From Portunus trituberculatus (Eukaryota > Arthropoda > Malacostraca > Decapoda > Portunidae), in contig NC_059294.1 in the NCBI RefSeq assembly GCF_017591435.1, positions 6,779,501-6,843,500 on the forward strand: a stretch of DNA of 64,000 nucleotides, in the 5' to 3' direction. The first letter of the stretch is position 1, and the number at the start of each line of letters is the position of its first letter. Made by a program: the position numbers and the translations under genes. Shown one piece after another: positions 14,246 through 29,136 of the stretch. The notes under the pieces are model-generated. The model ran no database searches. It was not told the origin of the DNA and saw only the letters and a program-made list of their open reading frames with translations.

Positions 14246-14740
14246 TATAAAAGTTATATAGAATTACACTCGCAATGGGACTCCGAGGATGGTACAGGAG
14301 TTTGTTTGGAATTGATAACATGCAGCGATGCACAATATCTAATAGTCTTTAAATATGATGTCTTAATGGCAAAAGTTAGCAGTTTCCCCAAAATCTGTGC
14401 TGTCTTTAATGGTGAAACTTGCACGCGGCTTCTCGTAAAACACACTTACGTACAATGCTCGCCTTCACTATCATGATGGATTCTCCTCCGCGCGCTCCTT
14501 CACACACATTTTCCACTCAACAGCAATTTATTTCCCGAGAAACAGTGAGTGACCCTTTTTGACCTGCTCCACGGCACGCATAGGGGGCTGGGTTCTCTGG
14601 AGCTCTTTGCTACGGGACTGTATTTCACATTAATTTGTTTTGAGGCTGTTACTCTGACGGCTGTTTCTGGGACTGATACTCTCGGGACTGTGTTTCTGGT
14701 TTTGTTCTGGAGTCTGTATTTATGGGGACGTTCCTTTAAG

Positions 14741-14773
14741 ATTTCTTGTACATTTCTTGTCCATTTCTTGTAC
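14741..14773. repeat. 11-bp tandem repeat, three units
   Basis: ATTTCTTGTAC, ATTTCTTGTCC, ATTTCTTGTAC. Just upstream, GGGACTGTATTTC-like blocks recur loosely (14610-14700). Confidence 0.85.
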
Positions 14774-17099
14774 ATATTGAGATTGTTTTTCTGGGGGTTC
14801 TTTCTCTACATGTCGTTTCTCTAGGGTATGAAAGCCTGTAGGAGCCGCTCTGGTAGTAATAAAAAAGCAGAGAAGTCTTACACACATTACACCGAGATTC
14901 TAGAAAGAGATATGGGTTGTGAAAGCCTGCCGCGTCTTCAGGGACTACGGGGCGAGGACTCCTAAGCTCTCTGGATCGACCTTGGAGAATCTGCGGTGCG
15001 ATCCTGGAGCGGAGCAAGACCAGACGGGACGGGGCGGGGCAAGAAGCACTAACATCTCTCCCTAATTGTTCATACGTTGATAATTAGCAGTTACTCAAGA
15101 TTTACGACAAGCTTCTAATGACCTCAAGACGATTTAGGAAGCTCATTTTCCCCGGGTGGGTATGGGATGGGTCCCGCACGTCTTTGGCAATGCTCCCGCT
15201 GATGAAACATTTCAGGGCCCACGTCACTGCTGCTTTTAATTAGTCTCGAATACCCACGTGAAATACTGATATAATTCTGCTTTGGCACGAGTACATCTCC
15301 CTAATTCCTGAGGCAGTAGAAATTGGCTTCCTCCTTCGCCTTTCCCACTTCGCACCAAGGAGTGAAGTTGCGATGCGTGACGCTTGATGTCATGCCTAAA
15401 ACATATCCCCGCCTTACTTCCGAAATAAACAAATACATCGACTGCAATCACTGCGTTTCTAAACCCTCCTGACAACACAATGAGGAGTTTAAAGAATTTC
15501 CTTCCCTTCTTTTCTAACTAACTTCAGCCAAAGTTTGGAAAGGTTTCAATACAGATAAAAATCATAAAACTCATGGCTGCAAAATTCTTATTTCCTCATC
15601 GATGAACATTTACGAGTGTGAATCAGAAACTCAGCCTCAAACTGCTTATCAGGAAATGCAGGAGCAAGTGCGCCGCGCGTTTCACATGCTAATGGCTTTG
15701 AGGGTGTCTGTCCACGCGGCGACGGCAAGGGAGTGGCGGAGGGAAGGGTTGGAAGCGGTATCAAGGCCTTTGGGTGAGGGAAGGTTGGGATGCTGGTGAC
15801 GATGTGCAGCATGGAGCAGTAGCAGGGGAGGAAGAGAAACAGGATGAGGGAGACGGAGAAGAGGATTAGATGGAAGAGGAAGGAATAGACAAAGATGAAG
15901 AGCAGGAGGCTGCAGAGGAGTGGAAGAAAGGAAGGTAAAATACATAGGAATACATTAGGAAAGGAGACACTAGAAATATAAGAAGGATCTGCTAAAATAC
16001 GTATCATTAGTGGTAAAGTGGTATAAAATATATCAAGAAGAGAAGAGGAGGACGAGAATCAGAAATAAAATGAAACAAAGATAGAAATACAAATAAGAAC
16101 AGAACCACGCAGAACACGAAAGATGAAGTAACAATTGTTAAAAAGAGTGAATGTAGGAAAGCAACTCAATATGAGGTTTCCTAAAGAGGGGAGAGACTAT
16201 GAGAATGAGCGAGAGGCGGACCGGACTTGAGAGAGAGGTAAGGGAACGCTGGGAAGGGTTGGGCAGGGCTGAGAGATGCTTGTGGAAGGTTAAAGATGAA
16301 CAGGAGACTTAGGGAAGGCTGGTGAGGGGCGAGGCCGAGTCTGGGAAGGATGGAAAGGTATCACAGCTGAGGAATGCCCACGACTCACTGAATTTACTGA
16401 TTAATTTGGTGCCATCACATACAAAGAACCAACATTTCTAAGATACATTGAGTTACCTTAAAAAAAATAACAAGTTTCTCTCCAGTATCCATGATTCATT
16501 ATTAACTTTAAAACAACTTTCTATGTAAAACAGGACGTTATTTGTATCTGCAGCACCCGCGAATTCAGTAACACCATAAAATCTTCCGCAGGTAAGGAGG
16601 AACTCGTGAATAAAAGGCTTCTATTAGCGTTGACTTCCTTTGCTTCTTTCCGTGCCTGTGTTGGCGGCTACCTGGGAACACACTGCTGACTGTCTTAAAC
16701 AACATTATCTGCTGAATCCCTGGTGTCTCCGAGAACGAGCTCCTTCTCAGAGCAAACCAGGTGGGGCAGACAGACATCACCTACGATTACCTTGTTACCA
16801 AGCTTTACCTAGTTTTCTTGCCTCCCAACTTGAAATTCACGTCTCCATTGCTTTGTCTTTCCTGTTCTCGAGCCGTAGTGATTTTTCCCAGTAGTATGAA
16901 AGAGGCGCCGAAGGAATGTGTTTACGCAGTGAAATATTTTACAATCTTCGCGAGTGTAGTATGGAAGGCGACTTTGAGGAGAACATTATTAGCTAGTCTT
17001 TGGTGGCTTCGATAAAACTAACTGGAAAATGTTGCTCAGCACAAGACAGTTATTCACATGAACACACACAAACACACACATACACACACACACACACAC

Positions 17100-17388
17100 A
17101 CCCGGTAGCTCAGTGGTTAGAGCGCTGGCTTCACAAGTCAGAGGACCGGGGTTCGATTCCCCGGCCGGGTGGAGATATTTGGGTGTGTCTCCTTTCACGT
17201 GTAGCCCTTGTTCACCTAGCAGTGAGTAGGTACGGGATGTAAATCGAGGAGTTGTGACCTTATTGTCCCGGTGTGTGGTGTGTGCCTGGTCTCAGGCCTA
17301 TCCGAAGATCGGAAATAATGAGCTCTGAGCTCGTTCCGTAGGGTAACGTCTGGCTGTCTCGTCAGAGACTGCAGCAGATCAAACAGTG

Positions 17389-17390
<2 letters not shown>
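17100..17390 (+). mobile_element. tRNA-derived SINE, copy 1 (full length)
   Basis: The first ~73 bases read as a tRNA-like head. An A box (TAGCTCAGTGG) lies at 17106-17116 and a B box (GGTTCGATTCC) at 17150-17160. The anticodon arm at 17125-17141 is a 5-bp stem closing the loop TTCACAA, so the anticodon would be CAC (Val). The outer bases CACCCGG and CCGGGTG can pair as an acceptor-like stem, giving a slightly irregular T-arm. A body of ~218 bases follows, unrelated to tRNA, and ends in GTGAA before a (CA)n tail. The same body recurs at 57.1, 57.9 and 63.1 kb, which is why I call it a SINE and not a tRNA gene. A CA-rich tract also precedes the head at 17061-17100. SINEs of this type are transcribed by Pol III and mobilised in trans by a LINE; which LINE is not visible here. 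Confidence 0.88.
17106..17160 (+). promoter_or_regulatory. internal Pol III promoter (A and B boxes) of SINE copy 1
   Basis: TAGCTCAGTGG (17106-17116) and GGTTCGATTCC (17150-17160) match the tRNA A-box and B-box consensus, with 33 bases between them. Both boxes are intact, so this copy could still recruit TFIIIC. Activity is inferred, not shown. Confidence 0.75.
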
Positions 17391-17425
<35 letters not shown>

Positions 17426-17428
17426 AAC

Positions 17429-17473
<45 letters not shown>
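17391..17473. repeat. (CA)n tail of SINE copy 1, interrupted by AAAC
   Basis: CA at 17391-17420, a short AAACAAACAA segment, then CA to 17473. This is the 3' tail of the SINE. Confidence 0.93.
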
Positions 17474-17474
<1 letters not shown>

Positions 17475-17510
17475 GTTAGTGCTTGTGTTTTTAGAATACC
17501 AATTTGCAAA

Positions 17511-17513
<3 letters not shown>

Positions 17514-17599
<86 letters not shown>
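17514..17599. repeat. (TA)n, ~86 bp
   Basis: Pure TA array, self-complementary and therefore able to extrude as a cruciform. Confidence 0.97.
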
Positions 17600-17602
<3 letters not shown>

Positions 17603-17747
17603 GCAGAATGTAATGCTCCCCTTCGCCCCCTCCTGAGTGGATTTCTGTGTGGAACACCCGATCTACATTTCATCACGTGCATTATGTATGAATGAGCGGA
17701 CGTTATTGCATTCCTGTCTAAGTCGACTGTGCATCCTGTGTAGATAT

Positions 17748-17859
<112 letters not shown>

Positions 17860-17999
17860 ATAGATAGCCACACCTATAGATAAGAGGAACTATTAAAAAG
17901 CTAAGACGCTGAAGGTGACCCAGACAGCCCACGTCTGGCGGCAGGGAGGGGCAGGGAATGGGGGAGGAGGTTCTTAAGGATATAAGTGAAAAGCTCTTT

Positions 18000-18000
<1 letters not shown>

Positions 18001-18068
<68 letters not shown>
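18001..18068. repeat. (AG)n, ~68 bp
   Basis: Pure AG array. Confidence 0.97.
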
Positions 18069-18070
<2 letters not shown>

Positions 18071-18506
18071 GGGATTGTGATGAAAGACGGAGAGGAGAGA
18101 AGATTTGCCATCATCTGCGTCACTTTAAGACAGTAAGTCCAGCCTCTCTGCTCTGCCCTGCTCCAGTCCTTGCATGGTCCCTGAAGAGCGCCGCGGGTAG
18201 GTGCAGGAGAGGGGCCCCACTAAGGCTGCTGGTGGCCACTTCCTTGCCGTCATTCACTGGAGCGTTCCTTCCTGCACCGTCTTATCAACTATTCATTTTA
18301 TTTATTTTGGCTGGAACATTTGTGTCGACTTAATAGTTTTATACTTCGATGTTCTTAACCTTTAATGTATTCAAAGTCGATTCCATTATTCTTCACACGT
18401 GTCATTTTTCTTCATATTCTTATTACTGTATCGTTTCAATCAGCTGTTCATTATCGAGTTATTTTGGTCTCTATCGAACCATGAATATCTACTGCAATGG
18501 GTACTC

Positions 18507-18748
18507 CTTGTTACTTTGCCATTACCACTTCATTTACGAGCGATTTCCATTACCACTCATACTTGTGCTGGGAAGTGTTTTTTTTTTTTTTTTTATCTAA
18601 GTGAGTATGTGATAAATTTCTATTTCTCTTGTTACTTTGCCATTACCACTTCATTTACACACCTCTTCCATTACTCATACTTGTGCTGGAAAGTGTTTTT
18701 TTTTTTTTATCGTTATGAGTATGTGATGAACATCTATTTTTCTAGTTA
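18507..18748. repeat. tandem duplication, unit 121 bp, two copies
   Basis: CTTGTTACTTTGCCATTACC starts at 18507 and again at 18628. Both units continue to ACTTGTGCTGG-AAGTGTTTTT and end GAGTATGTGAT. High identity suggests a fairly recent event. Confidence 0.9.
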
Positions 18749-18764
18749 TATCTCTAATCAGTTT

Positions 18765-18768
<4 letters not shown>

Positions 18769-18839
<71 letters not shown>
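18769..18839. repeat. (TC)n, ~71 bp
   Basis: Pure TC array just downstream of the 121-bp duplication. Confidence 0.97.
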
Positions 18840-19565
<726 letters not shown>

Positions 19566-20213
19566 GAAACCCAAAAACCCACAGACCCCAAAAACTGACA
19601 TGAATACGCCAGTAAACCACGAGAGAAGAGAACCTCAAGCAAAAGAAAATCATATCCCACCTTTATTAGCAGACCAAGATAATATTCACAGAGACTTCAA
19701 ACACTGTGTACATTGAGAGAATATCACACACTCATTAGACATGCCGACTGTGGGTATAAGGAGGCTACCAGCTGCTATAGGAAGACACACCCACAAAGCC
19801 TTAGACTGTCACCTTTGTTGTGGCATAAACGATCGAGGCTTGAGCATAAACGATTCCCTGTGTCTGGGTGTTTGGGGGCAATCAAGCGAGGTGAGGCAGT
19901 GCAGTGCGTGGCCTTGTGTTTATCCTGTCATGTTATAATGTGACTTTGCGTGCCGGTGGGTTGGCGTGAGGACATGAACACGTGAAAGGTTTCTGTGTTA
20001 ATACGACACCTATTGTATATGAAAGTGTAAGGCAGGAAATGAGTGTGTGGGTGACTTGCTGGAGACGTGGGTATGCGTTGCGCTGCGTCAAGAATATATG
20101 AACGCAAGCGAACAAGGAAACGGCAATGTTAAGCGATACATATACAGATTTGTGATCTATTTTGGGAGTGTACGCTGGCCAAACGATACATCCTACGCGT
20201 TATGCATTATTAG

Positions 20214-20239
20214 GTGTGTGTGTGTGTGTGTGTGTGTGT
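20214..20239. repeat. (GT)n, ~26 bp
   Basis: Short GT array. Confidence 0.9.
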
Positions 20240-22402
20240 TTAGACCTCTTGACCTCTCGCAGAAGGCAATAATCACCGCGACCCAAACTCAGTCCTTGTT
20301 TACTCGTACTCAGCCGCGTCGTGGTCATGAAGTAGGCGATGCAGGTCTGGTCACGTGTGCATCTGAGGCCCAACTGACCAGCCGCGCACGGGACACCTCA
20401 TTCTTGGCACATAAACCACCTTAATATGACTTTCTTCCACGCATTCCTCTCCAAACACATAGCACGTGAAGTATTGACAGTAGCATGCGCAGGTCACACT
20501 CGCCTTCTTCCGCAAACAAAACTGATACAATGCGTAAAAGAAATGAAAATAAGCAGTAAACACATTCCTCAATACAATCGACTTTTATTGTGATTGTGAG
20601 TTTAGCGTTCGATCTCAAACACGAGACTTACTTCCCGTCTCGGTGCGCAGGTGGTGAAGAGCTCCTCAAGAAATTAATCCTTATCTCCAAACTAACACTG
20701 CAAAACCACCGGCGTGAGTTTCAAGGCTAAGTTACGTAAGTTACTGAACGGCGTCACAGTGAAGATTTTGAGCGGAAAGCCACAGGTCTGGGGAGAGGAA
20801 AGTGGAGGAGTTAAGTGTTTGTTGCTGGGGAGATCTGACCACCACCTGTCATCTGCAACTGTCATCTCCACGGCCGAGGGAATAGGAGAATGAGGGGAGG
20901 AGACGGTGGAGGAGGCGGCCTAAGTGAGGAAGGGATGGTAACTGAAGGAGGTGGTCATGTATGAGAGGAGAAATGGAAAGCGAGAGGAAGGCTTTCAAGG
21001 AGGAAACACAAGAGGCTGTCTGGAGTGTCTGGTATGCTGCTTAGTGTACTGTCTCCGCTCAATATTGTGACTCACCTCTAAAGAATGGTAATAGGAAGCC
21101 AGTGAAGTGTGAGGCTACTGCGTTAAGACAGCTCGTGCATAAAGTGGACAGTACAAGTTATGAATGGGTCAAGTGGCTTTGTGGCATCATTTCTCGGCGG
21201 GAGAGGTAATGCTCTTTTATTGGTGCATATTCTCAAAATGTTTCAACGCCCTCGTCTCTGTTAACAGGCCCTGGTGGATGAAACGAGTATTTTGGGTGCT
21301 AAGGATGTTTTCATGATGCCAGTAATTGTGTAACGAGAATTCTGCCTCATCTGGAAACGCTGAGAAGAGCCCGGCAAATGATAACTGTAGCCTCCTGAAG
21401 CTGTCGTAATGATAGCTCAAGACGTTACAAATACAGACTTCACTCCTCCTGGCGCCTTTATGACCTCGTTGCTTCCCCGCATAATTCAATAAAAAGCTGC
21501 ACGTCATGAACATATTTAATTAAGCTCGTCATGTCCCTCGCCTTCTCGTGTCCCGGTGCCCCACTGACCTCCTAGTGACCTGGGGAGGAACGGCAATGTT
21601 ACCAAAGTTATGTTGTTTTATTTCATGCAGGAATTGAATCGTACGTCTGTGGTGAACCTGGATGATCGCGTAATTTATTGGTCGCACAGGCTACCCATGA
21701 TTTCAATGCTTACTGTTGTGAGTAATGACGGCGTGATTCAACTAGCTGTGCCTCGAGTTTAAACATTACAGCGAATAAACAAAATCACAAACAAGTTATT
21801 GCCGTGACTGTAGATTACGTTCAAAAATCCTCTTTTCTCCTCCTCGCACTGCTTCCCCATTTTCTTTCCTTCTTTCTTATCTTTCTTCTTCCGTTCCACG
21901 TTTCTCTCGCTTATACATTGTTTTTCACTCGCCTTTTTCCATGTACATTTTACCTCTTGTTTTTCTCTCCTCCTCTCATTCTCTCTCCTCCATTCTCTAT
22001 CGCCTTTACTTTTACCTCCCTTTCTCTCTTTCTCTCCGCCTTCCTAGTTTTCCTTCGTCCTTGCTTTTCTTCCTTTTTGTTTTCTTCTATCCTTCTTTTC
22101 CCGTTCCAACAACCTTTCATTGAAATATCGTTGTTTTCCAGAAGCGAGACTCGGATCTATTGTTTCCCCGCAACACCCGGCTAAGTTTTTCCATCTCCCT
22201 CCCCTTGCCAGCCCCACCCACAAGCGCCGCCCACCAGCTTAAAAAACACCGGGCTTTATATTCCCATAAAACGAAGCATCGCCTAGGACACACACCCTTC
22301 CGTCACGCTCGTCTCGCGACCCTCTTCTCCCTCTCTCCTGCAACGACAAACTTTTATACCTTGCAGTGGGGACGGGACGATTGAACTCACCCCCAACCCC
22401 GT
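20240..22402. other. array-poor unique stretch
   Basis: No microsatellite of note. 21820-22140 is strongly pyrimidine-rich. 21500-21790 is mixed and could hold a conserved non-coding element. No exon recognised. Confidence 0.55.
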
Positions 22403-22651
<249 letters not shown>

Positions 22652-22788
22652 TGTCGCCTCCGTCGCCAGAGTTATTACAGGATTCCACAAAAGCCTGGAA
22701 AACTTCACGTGGTTTTTCTTCCATACGAGGAACAAAAGAAATAAAACATACCTACATGTGCGTTCACAGCGAGCAGAGCAGTCACGCT

Positions 22789-22792
<4 letters not shown>

Positions 22793-22851
<59 letters not shown>

Positions 22852-22879
22852 GCAGCTCACCCCACAAAACATACATAAA

Positions 22880-22913
<34 letters not shown>

Positions 22914-22985
22914 CATATGTACATACATATTCCGCAGCCGTACACCCAAAACTTACAAATCATAATAAACAATACAAAATCCCCA

Positions 22986-23051
<66 letters not shown>
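22793..23051. repeat. (CA)n, (ATAC)n, (CA)n cluster
   Basis: CA at 22793-22849, ATAC tetranucleotides at 22870-22928, and CA at 22987-23051. The CA arrays are inverted relative to the GT array at 22520. Confidence 0.96.
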
Positions 23052-23055
<4 letters not shown>

Positions 23056-23099
23056 ACATGCAGACCTCACATTATTCTTCTTGACAATCCCAACGTAAG

Positions 23100-23470
23100 A
23101 ATTCTGAAATATATGACGATTTCCAAAACAACATCCCTCTCCCACCTCTCCCTTCACCACCCTGTCCACACCCCCTTTGCCCTTTCCTACATCCCCCTCC
23201 CTTCCCTCTTCCTTCCCTCCCTTCCTCTCTTCCTCCTCCTCACCTCCTCTCACTGACCCCGCCATCTCCCGTTTTTTATTTGTATTTTCACGGTTTTCCA
23301 TCTATTTCTTTCCATTCCTTCCTCCCCACTCACTAGTTTATTTCTTTCCTATATCCCCTGTTCTATAATACTTTTCGCGTTACCACTTCATACTCCCACC
23401 CTCGACCCTTCACCCTGCGCCACCCTACGTGCCTCACCTGCCTCTTTCACCCTTCAAACTTTCCATTTCA
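23100..23470. other. pyrimidine-rich tract
   Basis: Dense CCCTC, TTCCTCC and CCTTC blocks on the given strand. Not a tandem repeat. Confidence 0.6.
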
Positions 23471-23853
23471 CACACCCCATGTAACAATCCAGGTCCCATA
23501 TAACTAGGTACTCGTGTTACCGTCTCAGATTTCTCAATATCTGGCCAAAAACGTGAAAAGTTTGCTTGAAAAATATCTTGTTTCTTTTTTTTCAGTGTAA
23601 TAATGGAAGCTGCCAATAGTGAATAGAGTGAGGAGTGAATATTATACTACGAAGAGGATAAAGTCTTTAGTAAGGGAACTATGTATTTGTAGACATAAAA
23701 TACGAGTAATCTCTTTATATGCTTAGACTAAGAAGATTAAATGGTACAGTAAAGGAGAGGAAGAGATGGAAATGAAGCTCTGATACGGATGTAATAAGAA
23801 AAAGTGTGACAAAAATATATTCGTGGTAAGAAAGGTCTTTATGTTATCCAATA

Positions 23854-23857
<4 letters not shown>

Positions 23858-23888
<31 letters not shown>
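23858..23888. repeat. (GT)n, ~31 bp
   Basis: Short GT array. Confidence 0.93.
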
Positions 23889-25117
<1,229 letters not shown>

Positions 25118-25530
25118 TAAAAGACAAAAAAAAAAAGCCAGACAGACAGACAGAGATGAAGAGATGGAAGAGCAAAAGCAAAAATTAACACAGATGAGAA
25201 TACAAACAAGGTAAAGAAATCCTGGCAATCCCCACAAAGCCATCACACAAAAGGGCAGCGCTTCACAGAGTTGGAGGAAAAAAAAGAAAAAAAGATCCAA
25301 TTAAGGAATAATAGCTTAGCAGACTAGAAAATAATTACTTTGACTTCCTTCACGTGTACCAGATTTCTCCAAGGAAAGAGAACGCGCATTTCGTAAGATC
25401 TCTGCCTGAATCTGGAAAATGCCTCGTCATATATTCAGCGGTCCCCGGAAAATGATGCCGCTAGGTCGAATGAGTTTTTAGGCTATAAACTAAACATACA
25501 TTGATTCATGAAGTAACAGTGTCTACAGGA

Positions 25531-25742
25531 TTAACCCCTTCAATATTGGAACTCATTTTTATCTTGAGATTTGGTTACGATTTGACCATCTTAGTGACAT
25601 TAGGACGGGTCTATGAAGGTCAGAAGATCAATGGTCAGAGTCTTCTCTATCTTAATCCCCATATAAGTCTCTGAAGCTGTATAAAATCACCAAATAGTAA
25701 ATAGAATGAATGTGGAAACGTGTCATTGTCTGAAGGGGTTAA
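25531..25742 (+). mobile_element. piggyBac-like MITE, copy D
   Basis: Both boundaries are clear: TTAACCCCTTCAATATTGG at the left and GTCTGAAGGGGTTAA at the right, 212 bases in all, with TTAA at both ends. This is a good reference copy for the family. Confidence 0.87.
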
Positions 25743-26318
25743 AGGGAAAACTATCTTTTCTTTTGACAATAATAAGTGGAAGTTCTTATCTGAATGCCTT
25801 TTCTTTCTTGCTTTATCTATTTACTTATCTCCCTGTCACATTTGGCAGAATATCACATCTTTCTTTCAGGGAAAATGAGCATCTCTCTCTCAATCTATCA
25901 AAGCATTTTACGGTTATATTGTCTCATTCTATACTGGAAACTGTTCACTGCTGCCTAGATTTACCACCAAAACCTGGAAACAAACTCTTTAACGAAACTA
26001 ACACACATGTGGAGGTCCTTCTCGACAACACCTGAAATACACCACAACAAAACTCAGCACTTGCAAAACACTTCCTAGATAAGCAAAGGAAATCTACGGC
26101 CACTTTAGTAAATCCCAAGTGGTAATGTCAACCTGCCAGGAGGAACAAGTGTAAACAAGAGACAAATGACTCGATACCAGCAACAGATTCGTGACGTCAG
26201 GAAGCTGATACGTCGTGCACAGCGAGACAGATGGCCGAGACGCAGGTACACGCCAGCAGAACGACCCTCACCACGACTACCGACGCTGAATGAATTGCTA
26301 CACAGGGAGAACAGAAGC

Positions 26319-26445
<127 letters not shown>

Positions 26446-26919
26446 GGAAGAAGGATGAAGATTAAGAGGGAAGAGGAGGAGCAAGAGAGGCACCACGAGG
26501 AAGAGGAGGAGGAGGATAATAGGTTGATGTAAGATGATGAGACGGAGGAGAAGGAAGGAAGAGAACGAGAACATGGAACCGAGCTGAAGGTGAGTCGTGT
26601 ACCTAAATTGTAGCTGGGTTAAGCAAGACCTTGGAACTGGTTACCAATTAAGGATTTAGTCACATAGCCATCGACCTTATAAACACACACATACACACAC
26701 ACACATAAATACAAACACAAGGGGAGACAGGCAAGGGAGCGTCATTGTCTATAGGGGTCCTTGCTCCCTTGAGTATGACACCCGAGCCAGCCCGTCGTGT
26801 CCTTTCACCCCGACACAACCCGACCAGCCTGACCCTATTGCGCTTCAGCTTCAGGTTAACTATCTCGGCAGCGGCAAGACAAGGCTAGGATGAAAGGGAG
26901 GCACACAAAGAGGCAGACA

Positions 26920-27470
26920 CGGAGTGGACAGGGAGACAGCCAGGGAAGTAGACAGAAAGGCAGACAGGGAGGCAGACAGGGAGACAGACAGAGAGGTAAA
27001 CAGAGAGATAGACAGGGAGACAGACAGGGAAATAGACATGAAGGCAGACAGGGAGGTAGACAGGCAGACAGACAGGGAGACAGACAGAGAGGTAAACAGG
27101 AAGAAGACAGGGAGACAGACAGGGAGGTAGACAGGGAGGTAGACAAGAAGACAGACAAGAAGGCAGACAGAGAGATAGACAATGAGATAGACAGAGAGGT
27201 AAACAGGTAGGTAGACAGGGAAATAGACAGGGAGGTAGACAGAGAGGCAAACAAGGAGACAGACAGGGAGATAGACAAGGAGACAAACAGAAAGGTACAC
27301 AAGGAGACAGACAGGGAGATAGACAAGGAGACAGACATAGAAGTAGACAGGAAAGAAGACAGAGAGCTAGACAGGGAAATAGACAAAAAGATAGACAGAC
27401 AGGGAGACAGAGGGGGAGATAGACAGGGAAGCAGACAGACAGGGAGGCCGATAGAGAGACAGGCGGACAC
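26920..27470. repeat. GACA/GGTA degenerate minisatellite, ~550 bp
   Basis: Built from GACAGGGA, GACAGACA and GGAGGTAGACA blocks whose order varies, giving loose ~12- and 16-base periods. Every frame is read as Cys/Leu/Ser or Asp/Arg repeats, so the long open frames here are not genes. Confidence 0.93.
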
Positions 27471-27479
27471 AGGAAGTAA

Positions 27480-28229
<750 letters not shown>

Positions 28230-28564
28230 ACCATCTCGCAGGAACCAAACCCCGCCTCCCACTGCCCACGCTGAGTCAATGAGGTGGATGAGCAGCATCT
28301 TACACACCTCTTTACTTTCACACCACTCTTCTCCTCCCCACATCCCCTCCCCTCCATCCTCCTCCAGCAGCAACTCTCCCCCCCACCGTCCCCATGCGCT
28401 GAAGGAGGAATACAAACTTCGCCAAGAAAAGTGAGGCTGGGAGGGAGATGAGATGTGCAGAGCAGAGTGTTATGAAACAGTTTGCCTCCCGCAATTCTCC
28501 CTTCTTCCTGCGATTTCCACGCTTTCAAAAGGAAACTCCCAAAACACTTTCCTTGCCTTGTTTC

Positions 28565-28825
28565 GTGTTGCGACTACTTTTTTTTCTTTTTTGTATACTA
28601 TAAGAGTGATGTAAGTTGCTACTTTTACAGCAACGGTAAATATGTTCTAACAACACCGTATATTTTGAGAAATGTAAAGGAATGAGCGGGAAAAGTCTCG
28701 TGTTTTCGATGTTTTCTTTTTATATAAGAATGATATGAGTTCCTCTTTCAAAAGCAACGATACACATCTTTCAGCGACACTGTCTTGTGTAAAACAAGAT
28801 GTAAGACGAAACAATAAGTGAGAAA
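28565..28825. repeat. diverged tandem duplication, unit ~130 bp
   Basis: GTGTTGCGACTACTTTTTTT / GTGTTTTCGATGTTTTCTTT and TAAGAGTGATGTAAGTTGCT / TAAGAATGATATGAGTTCCT align. They are followed by AGCAACG-TA and GAAAAGT-type blocks in the same order. Confidence 0.68.
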
Positions 28826-29088
28826 GGTGACAAGGAAGCGCAGGTCAAAGGACATTTTTTTTCGTGCCGATCTTAACGGATGGTGACTATGCAGAACATA
28901 ACGACTAAGGAATTAATTAATGATGAAGGAATGACAGGCCACTGGATCAGCGTCAGGAGGAGAGGACGTGGCGGAGGAAATAGGTATAGTCTGTACACGA
29001 GGCGGTCGTCCCTCAGATCGTCCTTAATTGTCACAACTCCCTCTGTTCTCTGAAATGATGAAAGGCAAGGTGAGGCGCGGTGAGGGAG

Positions 29089-29136
29089 GCAGCAGCAGCA
29101 GCAGCAGCAACAGTAGCAACAGCAGCAGCAGCAGCA
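29089..29136. repeat. (AGC)n, interrupted
   Basis: AGC units with AAC and AGT substitutions, ~48 bases. It would read as poly-Ser/Gln/Ala or, on the other strand, poly-Cys/Ala/Leu. Confidence 0.93.

Noticed and set aside
17101..17172. A genuine tRNA-Val(CAC) gene
   Set aside because: The anticodon arm, A box and B box are good. But the same head with the same 218-base body recurs in other copies, and the acceptor/T-arm pairing is irregular. It is the head of a SINE.
26925..27470. CRISPR-like array, because of regularly spaced repeats
   Set aside because: There are no unique spacers of constant length; units are short and degenerate, and the genome is eukaryotic.
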